A stretch of 64,000 bases of DNA, from contig CM049311.1 in assembly GCA_026874595.1 (NCBI GenBank), positions 63,821,453-63,885,452 on the forward strand. The letters are read 5' to 3'. The DNA is from Sipunculus nudus. Its lineage: Eukaryota; Annelida; Sipuncula; Golfingiida; Sipunculidae. Numbering within the stretch: the first letter of the stretch is position 1; each line of letters starts with the position of its first letter. A program made the position numbers and the translations under genes. This document shows, piece by piece, positions 49,041 through 59,928 of this stretch. Below the pieces are notes generated by a model. That model was given only the letters and a program-made list of their open reading frames with translations. It did no database searches and was not told where the DNA came from.

Positions 49041-49620
49041 TGAATTAAGACTTAACGACAATTTTTGAAAAAAAAAAGTGACCTTGAGCTAAACCTCAGC
49101 CACCATCTTAGATTATATTTGGTTTAAATCGGTCAAATTACCAATCTGACATCAAATATAAATTCCTCGACCCAAGAAACCGTATAAATATAATTTATAT
49201 ACTAAACAAGATATATACTGCAGGCAAAACAATTGAAACAATATTTTTCAAAATGGAGAGCGACCATCTTGGATTTCCGCCCTCACTTTAGCGAGAGACA
49301 CCCTCGCTATATATTCTCATAGTATATACATTCAGGGAAACCAAATTCAAGGAGAACCGAACCCCTAGAACTAATTATGAAGATTGTAGGATAAGTTTGA
49401 AATAACTTTTAGCTAAAACGGGTAGCTATCTTAGATCCAAAGGTCAAAATAGGTCAAATACCAAATTTGTCATCAAATATGACCCAAAAATAACCCCACA
49501 ATCCTTATCCTGGACAGTATTGCAAGCCAAACCATTGAAAAAAAATAATTTCAAAATGGCGGTTGACGGCCATTTTGGATTTCGGGCTCTCATGTATTCT
49601 GCTAATGCACACTTTCACAA
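49040..49620 (+). repeat. Decayed ~300-bp tandem duplication
   Basis: Two diverged copies share AA.CATTGAAA..A, TTTCAAAATGG, GACCATCTTGGATTTC-like and GTCAAAT.ACCAA blocks about 302 bp apart. No open frame. Confidence 0.55.
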
Positions 49621-49877
49621 GGGACACCTTATTTTTTTTAATTATCTTTAAAAGCTTCATAGAAAACAAATCCACTGAGAAACCAATCTTTGCTGCACAC
49701 GCACAGTCATGGAAGTTTCCACTGCTCGTAATTTCTTACAAGATTTCTTTTCCTGAATATTAAATAATATACATGTATGCATTTTGCATTACATGCGCAT
49801 TGTTCCTTTCAAATCCCAAGGCGGAGGTTTAGATCATCGCTATAGTCTCTTACACAGACACACGGTGGCGCTCCGCA

Positions 49878-49900
49878 ACCCCCCCCCCCCCCCCCCCCCT
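49878..49900. repeat. Poly-C tract with flanking 12-bp direct repeat
   Basis: About 21 C. ATCATCGCTATA occurs on both sides at 49833-49844 and 49917-49928. Confidence 0.8.
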
Positions 49901-50285
49901 CCGGTGGCAGAGGCTAATCATCGCTATATCCTTCAACTGCATGCATTATACAACACATGCATGTGTTAGGAATAAAAGGTCCCATATATACTTTCATGTT
50001 GTGTTTCTCCATGCCTCTAAGCTTATATAAGGTTAGATTGCATATTTTGGTAATTTATTTATAGGAGGACATTCTTAGCCCCCCCCCCCCCGAGTGCAAA
50101 ACCGTAGATTGTTTTCTTCTTCTTTTACTACTTAGCCTATGTTTGCGCTGGATCTTTGTGCAACAATTTTCAAAAACTGTAGCAAATTTAAGGAGCTACA
50201 GCTGACGTTCCCCGTGAGGCAGTGTGATATATAAGTCCGCTATAAACCCGACTCTGCATGGTTTGAATTAACCTGATCCTCAACC

Positions 50286-50287
<2 letters not shown>

Positions 50288-50362
<75 letters not shown>
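50288..50362. repeat. (AT)n microsatellite
   Basis: About 37 AT units. Confidence 0.95.
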
Positions 50363-50363
<1 letters not shown>

Positions 50364-50903
50364 GTCATTATCGCCGGGGGGGGGGGACAGAAATGCCGCT
50401 AAAATACGTGTTAAAGTAATTGAATAAATATCACTGACATGGTCTGTTACGTTCCTAGATTCAAGTTGTTTAGACGACGTTTATTGACGTAGGTAATCAA
50501 GCAAATCACGCAATCACTAGCGAACATAAAGGTTTCTTGTTAAGGGATTGGGTGAATCTATAAAGGTCTCTTTATACGAACTCGTCCTGATTATACTTGC
50601 ACACAGATACATCTGTCATCTTTACTTGGTAACGAGAAGGGTATAAATTATCTCGTCATGACAGTTAACCTTAGTTTATGATAGGCTTGTTTATGATGTT
50701 TGTGTGTGTGTGTGTGTGAGTGAGTGTCATTTCAATAATAATTTTCCGGAGAGGTGTACACCAATCCAAAATCAGCATATGGAACTGGTTTACAAAATTA
50801 AATGTTGATATAGCGGCTTATACACCATTATCTCTTTCAGAGTTGCCCTTGTTTCACTAAACGTTTATTGGATGACAAATAACATACGTTTTTTCACAGA
50901 TAA

Positions 50904-50907
<4 letters not shown>

Positions 50908-50963
<56 letters not shown>
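50908..50963. repeat. (AT)n microsatellite
   Basis: About 27 AT units, followed by ACAT repeats that lead into the hairpin at 50973. Confidence 0.95.
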
Positions 50964-50967
<4 letters not shown>

Positions 50968-50972
50968 CATAC

Positions 50973-51049
50973 ATAGATGGAAAGGGTATACACAGAAAAG
51001 TGGTTCACTGCCAGTGAACCACTTTTCTGTGTATACCCTTTCCATCTAT
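50973..51049. repeat. Perfect 38-bp inverted repeat with 1-nt centre
   Basis: Left arm 50973-51010 (begins ATAGATGGAAAGGG, ends GTGGTTCACTG), centre C at 51011, right arm 51012-51049 its exact reverse complement. Beside (AT)n and ACAT repeats. Confidence 0.95.
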
Positions 51050-51639
51050 AAAACAATGAACCAGCATGGCTATCCATACATCTATACATATATATACATA
51101 CATATACATACATACACAGGTACTGCGGGAGATGGAATGCCGAATGGTGTTTTTTGTGACATAATTGAATAGAATATACATAAACAGTGTTAAAAGCATG
51201 TATTAAATATTAATTATAATTAAGTCTGGCGTTACTTGCGACAGCGCCAACTGATGTACATAATTAATACTATATAAATGTTTTTGCACAATTTATTTTT
51301 TGATATTATACAACAGGCGCAACAGCAAGCACGTTTAATCTCATGCTGGGGCTAGAATGAATCATCTACCGCAACTTAAAATATATAAATTCTAAACATT
51401 GTTGTGTACATTGTGAAAAGAGGACCTGCAAAAAGAGAAGGGTACCCTGCAACAGGGGTGCAAGTCTGAGGTGCATTTGGGGCTCATTGATCGCCAAGGT
51501 AACCGACAATCTCAACACGAATGTCATAAGAAAAAAAAGCATCATTCAATACATGCAGGCCCCGTTGCTTGTATAGCCAGAAGCTCGAGCGCATTACTGG
51601 CAATCGTTATATAAAACTCATTATTTTCCTGTGTGAAAC

Positions 51640-52054
51640 CCGGCAGATGGTGACCTCTGACCTCTTTCATCAAAACTGAGTCAGACTCGAACCCCCCGCG
51701 GCAACACGTCCCAATGTGACGTACCCCTCGCTTTAAAATCCTGGGCATTCCTGGCCGCTTTATTTAACAGCGAGTGACATCAGCGATGTATCACAGCGTC
51801 GGGCACCTGCTGCGAACATCAGACCACGCGGAAGTGCTGCGCTGAACAGCACAGGATCAGTCGAGCCTGCCAGCCTCACTCTTATTTGCTGATGACCTTC
51901 ATAGGCTACCCCTTTGCAATACGGTCACTGTGTAAATATGTCATGCGTGTGACAATCAGTACGGTTCGGGCCATTTAACCTGTTAACCGGGGTAGCTAAA
52001 GCAGCTTCGACTCAGACGGTGTACGGCTTCTACGAGACCAGTTACCAAGGGAGC
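51640..52054 (+). promoter_or_regulatory. Probable promoter/5' UTR of the SLC46-like gene
   Basis: CpG frequency and GC rise sharply compared with the AT-rich surroundings, directly upstream of the start codon. A perfect DR1 nuclear-receptor site (TGACCTCTGACCT, 51651-51663, minus orientation) lies about 390 bp upstream. No clear TATA box was chosen and the transcription start is unknown. Confidence 0.45.
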
Positions 52055-52077
52055 ATGGATACCGTTCCACTGCACGC
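52055..52077 (+). CDS. SLC46-like exon 1 (start codon)
   Basis: A 23-nt coding piece, MDTVPLHA with the Ala codon split GC|G, at a strong GC|GTAAGT donor. It lies in a locally CpG-rich stretch, as expected for a first exon, and its phase exactly fits exon 2. It was chosen because it gives an unbroken frame into exon 2. An alternative first exon cannot be excluded. Confidence 0.7.
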
Positions 52078-55000
52078 GTAAGTAGCTTCGTCTGGGCCCA
52101 TTTACAAGGCAATAGTTCATAATGGGGAATCTAATTCAATTCAGGAAGCCATGCGTGATGGTGCAGGGTTTGTTTGAAGAAGTAAAACTAAGAGCTTGAT
52201 ATACACGTGTAATAACTGTGACCGGGTATATATTGACGTTCGGTGTATGCCAGTGCATGCGCTGTGTATAGAACAACAGAGTAAACAGACCCCGGTGTTT
52301 CACCGCTCACCGGGAGACAATCGATAAGTCCGACCAAGCAACTAGGTTTTATATGGCGGACGGCTTCAGATATTCACTCTAGCTCGTGCACCAGCTAGCG
52401 TGGTCTCTCAGTAATTGCTCGTTCAGGCACCTAGGGACACAACCGGAAAATTATCCCTAAATTATATATACTTATTTCATACATTAAGGATATCCCGAAC
52501 CACAACGGAATACCAATTTCTGGTTTAGCTGGTGTTTGACCCATGCTCGCTACGACGACGACCAGCGGCCATTATTGGCATTGATAGCGGGATAAGTAGG
52601 GCAGACCGGATCCCATGGACTTCAGGCAAGTGGTACAAATTTGATAGCGCCTATCCCGAGTGTAATGGCTCATACTCATAGGGAGTAGGCCTAAGTGTCA
52701 GTATATCTTAGCCAGGGAGGGGCGGGGCAATCGGTTTTACACACGATGATGATTAACAGAAATGTGACAAGGTCTGATAAAAATCATCAGGTTTATTTAT
52801 TAACATCATTAAATAAACGCATATAACGTGTAAATACGGGGTTATTTTCAATTTTCGAAATGATGTGTATTTTTCTTATACGACGTGGGGGCTTCATAAA
52901 TGGCATTGCCAACGCCCATCACCGGGAGGGTGAAGGATGAAAAATTGCCGAACGTAGTGAAAAATATGGCCTCCTTTGTGGAAACGCACGAGGTGACGCA
53001 TACATTGCACATAACCACAGCGGCTAAAAGTCAAAGGACCCATGGTACAGGCCCCAGCCAAGCCTCTGCAGAATAAATCATGGCTTGCCGGTCAGACTGA
53101 TAAAAGGGCATGAATTTAACTGTGGCAGATATATAGCTATCCCCCTCCTTATCCAGATTTTTTGTTGATGTTTTTTTTTGGTATGCTACTGAATATGGTC
53201 TACTCATAATTACTCGGTAGGCCTAAAGACAAAGGGTAGCCACATTTTATATGCTAGTATATGATTTTTGGCTCTAATAATCAAAATATTGCGTATTTGT
53301 TATGGGAGAGATCATACCCTAACACCAACCCTCCCCAAACTACCCTTCCCGACTCCCTGTGTCTGCCCCTATCAATGTGTGTGTGTCCTTACCCCGGACA
53401 CGACAATTTGTGAAATATAACCATCCTTTTCCGGCTTGGCTAGTGCAGATGAGTGCCACCCAGCGGTGGTTAAATTAAACCTTTAATTGTATCCCCAAAT
53501 AAAGTCGGGGGATACTATGTTTTCATACCGGTCCCGCCGCCGCCGCATATAAATCTTGTTGGCGCGATAACCCCAAAAATATTTCACGGAACTTTACCAA
53601 ACTTGGTATATGTATAGATATGGGTAAGAGGACGACGCCTATTTAAAATGAGGTCATGACCTTTACTAGGAGAGTGTCCTTGACCTTGAATAAGTTCATT
53701 TTTGGGGAAAATAACACAAATTCTTGAATATCTCAAGAAATCTTGCATGGATTTATCCCAAAATCAAGTTGAAGGAAGATCATGGATAGGGTTGTCATGT
53801 TCCAGAAACTGGTGGCGCCACCTATTTTTCTTTACTTGTTTTCGTGCCGTTAAATACCCACAAGATTGCCAAAAAACTAAAATAACTAAATAAAAAACTA
53901 TTATAATAAAGTCAAAAACTAATGGACAGATTTCTTTTATATTATGCATATACATAGGTATGGGTTATGGGATGATGTTTATTTAAATTGGGGTCATGAC
54001 CTTTCCTATGAGAGTGGCCTTGACCTTGAATATTGCCATATATGGTGAAAATCGCACACCTCTTATGATATCTCCAGTGTTGATAGCCATATGGATTTCA
54101 AACATGACTTATGTATGGCCCACCACTAAAGTAAGAACCCTATAGGTTCTAGGGTCATGAGTTCAAAGGTCAAGGTCACTGGACTGGCATCTTAAAAGAT
54201 ACTGTGGATGCATTTTTAGCCAAACTTTCATCCCAGGTCTTCCATCTTGAATATATAGCTCACTTGCCAATAGTGGATGATCCATATCAATTTTGGGGTC
54301 ACAAGGCCAAAGGTCAAGGCCACAGGAGCCATCTGTACAAAAATTAGTTTCTGGATGATAATTCCTGCTTTTATTGATGTATTGATTACAAACTTGACTT
54401 ATATATGTCCCATTGAAAAAGCAAGACTCCAGTTGATTTTGGGGTCATGAGGTCAAAGGTCAAGGTTACAGGACACATCTTTAAAAAGATTGTGGATGCA
54501 TTTTTAGCCAAACATTTCATCTCAGACCCTTCATCTTGCACAGAGAGTTCATCTGCCAATAGAGGAAGACCCTATCAATTCTGAGGTCACAAGGTCAAAG
54601 GTGAAGGTCACAGGAGCCATCTGTCAAAAAATTAGTTTCTGGATGATAATTCCTTCTTTTATTGATGTATGGATTTTAAACTTGACTTGTATTTGACCCA
54701 TTGGAAAAGCAAGACCCGAATTGATTTTGGGGTCATGAGGTCAAAGGTCAAGGTCACATGAAACATCTTTAAAAAATTGTGGATGCATTTTCAGCCAAAC
54801 AATTCATCTCAGATCTTTCATCTTGCACATATAGTTCACCTGCCAAGAGTGGAAGACCCCTATCAATTTTGAGGTCACAAGGTCAAAGATGAAGGTCACA
54901 GGAGCCATCTGTCCAAAAATTAGTTTCTGGATGATAATTCCTGCTTTTATTAATGTATGGATTTCAAACTTGACTTGTATATGTCCCATTGGAAAAGCAA

Positions 55001-56165
55001 GACCCAAATTGATTTTGGGGTCATGAGGTCAAAGGTCAAGGTCACAGGACACATCTTTAAAAAGATGTGGATGCATTTTCAGCCAAACATTTCATCTCAG
55101 ATCTTTCATCTTGCACATATAGTTCACCTGCCAAGAGAGAAAGAACCCTTTCAATTTTGAGGTCACTAGGTCAAAGGTGAAGGTCACAGGAGCCATCTGT
55201 CCAAAAATTAGTTTCTGGATGATAATTCCTTCTTTTATTGATGTATGGATTTCAAACTTGACTTGTATTTGACCCATTGGAAAAGCAAGACCAGAATTGA
55301 TTTTGGGGTCATGAGGTCAAAGGTTAAGGTCACATGAAACCTCTTTAAAAAGATTGTGGATGCATTTTCAGCCAAACAATTCATCTCAGATCTTTCATCT
55401 TGCACATATAGTTCACCTGCCAAGAGTGGAAGACCCCTATCAATTTTGAGGTCACAAGGTCAAAGATGAAGGTCACAGGAGCCATCTGTCCAAAAATTAG
55501 TTTCTGGATGATAATTCCTGCTTTTATTGATGTATGGATTTCAAACTTGACTTGTATATGTTCCATTGGAAAAGCAAGACCCAAATTGATTTTGGGGTCA
55601 TGAGGTCAAAGGTCAAGGTCACAGGACACATCTTTAAAAAGATGTGGATGCATTTTCAGCCAAACATTTCATCTCAGATCTTTCATCTTTCACATATAGT
55701 TCACCTACCAAGAGAGGAAGAACCCTATCAAATTTGAGGTCACAGGAGCCATCTGTCCAAAAATTAGTTTCTGGATGATAATTCCTGCTTTATTGATGTA
55801 TAGATTTCAAACTTAACTTGTATATGTGCCATTGGAAAAGCAAGACCCGAATTGATTTTGGGGTCATGAGGTCAAAGGTCAAGGTCACAGGACACATCTT
55901 TAAAAAGATCAAGGTCAAACGACCAACATCTTCAACAAGATTGTGGATTGATAGATGGAAGAAACAATAAATATGCCAAGTGTCAGTATATGCTGCTAAA
56001 AATGGGGGCCTATTCTTAAAGGGGGGGGGGGGGGCTACTATGCCAAGAAATGTCTAGTTGTTCACTTGATTTCAACAGTAACTTTTCTTGATGTAGTATA
56101 TATAATATATAGACAATATATGTGTCACATTGGGAAAACGGATGTGCTTATTATTTGAACCATTA

Positions 56166-56211
<46 letters not shown>

Positions 56212-56247
56212 CTTTGAAAGCCTCTCTAAGTTTGATATAGACACACG

Positions 56248-56321
<74 letters not shown>

Positions 56322-59300
56322 TATACTTACCGTGCTGAGCAAACTTATGAATAAAAAAGTGCCCCATCCTCATCCATGAGACATCGAATATAAGAAACCT
56401 AAGGTATTGGATATTTTAAACTAGGCTGTGTAAACTTTTCTAAGAAAGCTTTTAACCCGTTATCAGTACGTTATACGCCATTCATAATTTTCCTTGATCA
56501 AGTATCGTATATGATAGTTGTTTGTATTGTAGGAAGGAGGAGGATGCCCCGCCAGAAAGGAGGAGTTTTATTTCACGGCTACGTGATGTCATCGGCATCG
56601 AGGTGGCGATGCTGTTGTTCTTCATGTCGTATGATCTCTCATCTCCGATCCACAACTCCGTAGTTTACCAGAAGGCCTGTATACAGAGGTTTAATGACGT
56701 GGATCTCTGCCAAAACTTGAAGAATGGATCATTCTCTGATCAGGAGGACCAGGTCCAGCAGGACGCCTCGTACTGGTCAGTTACGCACTCTTTGAATGTC
56801 AAGTTACATCGTTTATACATACACAGTACTGTGTACACCCATACATTATATCACACGAATATAGAATATATATATGCCATTTATTAGAAACGTCTACATC
56901 GCATTTTGCACGAGTATAAAGAATGAAATATTAACTCTATTAACTTCCATATTCGCTGAGGTGCACATGCTTATCGTTTAATATACACACTTTTGATCAA
57001 GTGGTATATGCACACATACAATATATTACACTGTATATTATATATATCCGCAATATTATTTTTTGTTTGTATACACCGAGATGCACATGTATATCGTTAT
57101 ATACATGCAGTTGTGGCAGATTTAAGTCATATATACACAGACATATTACACAAAAGTCATAAATGTAGGCTATAAACATATTTTTATATGAAAATGTATA
57201 CTTTATTTTGAATCTGCATGAAGAATTGAACATCCACTTGTATAAACTCCTAAATACACTTTATAAATATTTATATTTCTTAGAAAAGTTTGACCCGTAT
57301 TTTGCAAATGTATGAAGAATTAAACATCCGTTTGTATAAATTTCCATATACACTGAGGTGGATGCCCGTGCATATAATTACCCACAGTTACGGCAGACTT
57401 TAGTTAACCATATATATAATATTATATGTATTATATGTATTGGTCTTCTCTAAGACAAGTCTATTATATACATGTTAAAAAAATAAAAAACTACCGTGAG
57501 AGAGAATGTACTGATAACACGTACACACATACCACTGTAATTCTCTGCAGAGCTTTGATACTTAAATGTATTCGCAGTTACACCAATATATGCACGGATA
57601 TGTTCACTTGGACTTAAGGGATTTCGCCTTGGTTATTGAAAATATACGTTTATAGTATATACATACATACACACATCATACATGTACAAATACACATATA
57701 AATGTACACTTTCATAAAGAGCTTCAGCCATGGAGGTGACAACATATAACTAGCTCCTTATAGTTGACTTGTCTTACATAATCAGCCAGTTGATACACAT
57801 TTAGAGGAGGGTGCCTAATTTATATGTTGCGCTAGCTGACGCAACTAGGCTACATGAGAAAACACTTTATTTTTAATCCTGCTAGCGCTCAGTCTCGATT
57901 TCTCTCGGACTTTTTTGTAAGTGTAGGCTAAGCCCAAGTGTAGGTATGTTGTACCAATATGTGCATGTATTCTGAGCAATTGTATCTTGAGTTATATTAA
58001 AAATGATTAAACTAGCTAATATGATATGTCATCATTATATTTCAAATTCTATATAATTAAATCGTAGTCCTATGTTCTGTGAAAAATACAGTTAAGTTGC
58101 CCAGTGTATGTTTGGTTGTACAAAGTTTGTGTTAGTTATTGTTCCCGGCTGAGTTACGGGGGTAACGTAGATCAATAGGGCATTGTTCATATAAATAATC
58201 ATTACTGCACAGATGTTGAAGGTTTTATATGACTGTTGTAGGAATATCTACGTGTCGATATGTTACGCCCTCCCGGCGGCACCGGCGTCGTTCTTATACG
58301 GGGCCTGGGCGGACAGGCACAACCGGAAGATCCCCCTCATACTTCCGCTGATCGGCAACGCCGTGTACATTGGCAGTTTCCTGGCGGTGTCTATGGTTCC
58401 AACATGGCCGCTTTGGCCGGTCTTGGTAGGCTGTGTGATTGGTGGGTTATGTGGTTCTCACATCACTCACCTTACTGGCACTTACAGCTATTTGTGTGTA
58501 ATATCAAGCACAAAAATGAGAACTGTAAGGCTTTCTCTTCTGAAAGCATGTTTTCATTTAGGAGCGGCAGCAGGGGATATATTTGGGGCAAAATTATTCA
58601 CTTCACACGGTTACCAAGGACCTTATGGCGTAGCCCTTCTCATTCTAGCCTTTCTTATGCCATATACCATATTTTGGCTTAAGCCGGCTGGTTCCCATAC
58701 GGATGAGCCAGAAAAAAAGATGTGCTCAATGGCTGATATCACCGAGGCTGTACGCTGTGTCATTAGGAGACGGAAACAACGTCATCGTCGCTTGCATATC
58801 CTCCTGCAGATGGCGGGACTGTGCGTGTTGGTCCTTGGAGGAGAAGGTTAGGAACTTCACTTTTCACTTTGGTAACACTTACTCGGATACATGCGCACAT
58901 GCTGATATAGGAAAACAAGCAACTTAAACAAGCGTATCACTATAAAGTACCTCATCAAGTAACCTCACCTTTTCAAGCGGTGAAAAAAATATTTGTCTGG
59001 GCCCATATAATAAAGTATGTAAAAATCATAAACCCAGCGAAAAATTACAGGAGTTATACACTGACAGTTATGTAACATTGGCAGATGTCCAACGAGGTGA
59101 CAAAAGCTCACAACCCCATTCCCTTAACCACAATTTTTTTGAAGGTATACATCTAAGGTATTGCCTGTCAAGTCTGATATTTAACACCGATATACCGTCC
59201 TTTCAGCAAAGCATAGTGATATGTTGCATTCTACACATAGTGGTACGCATTCGACAAAACACAAGTGCAAGCACGTTATCATATCCAATTATTAATTGTT

Positions 59301-59868
59301 CTTTGGAGTATACAGGGGTACATGCATATATATTGTTTCCCTTGTATATTGTCATTATGAACATACGTCTTTGCAGGGGTCACATGTCGCTGCTATCTTT
59401 GGTGAATATAGAAACCTCAAGGTGTAATAGCACATGTATAAGCCGTCAGACATCGGGTGATCAAACTGAAGTGCAAATGTTATCTTAGCAGGCACAAAAT
59501 GTACCAATGCAGAGCACATACTCTTGTCGGTGACAAAGGGGACTAAATTTATAAGATAAAATGAGATAGAGCTGGGTCTTTATGTTGTCAGTAAATAAAC
59601 CGACGCTGCTGTTCATAATCACCAGATAATCAGGTGATTAACAATGCGCAACGCATCAGGAAGCGCTAATACGTGAGGGATAATTTAAGTAAACATGGTC
59701 GAGTTAACATACAGGTTCCTAATTAAATGTTTAACACATTTTAAGAATCTGACGAATCGCTGTTTATTTAACACATTATTTACGTTTTTATATCGGCAGT
59801 TATAAATATGAAGAAATCTTTGTGGCTACTTAATAATTTTACCGTTATGCCCTTTCTTTATTCAGATC

Positions 59869-59928
<60 letters not shown>

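Noticed and set aside
58213-58241. Upstream extension of SLC46-like exon 3 from ATG 58213
   Set aside because: Splicing exon 2 to the AG before 58213 gives an immediate TGA in the joined frame; the AG at 58240-58241 restores it.
59078-59488. 136-codon plus-strand frame
   Set aside because: No conserved motif, lies in an intron of the SLC46-like gene, composition like the intron.
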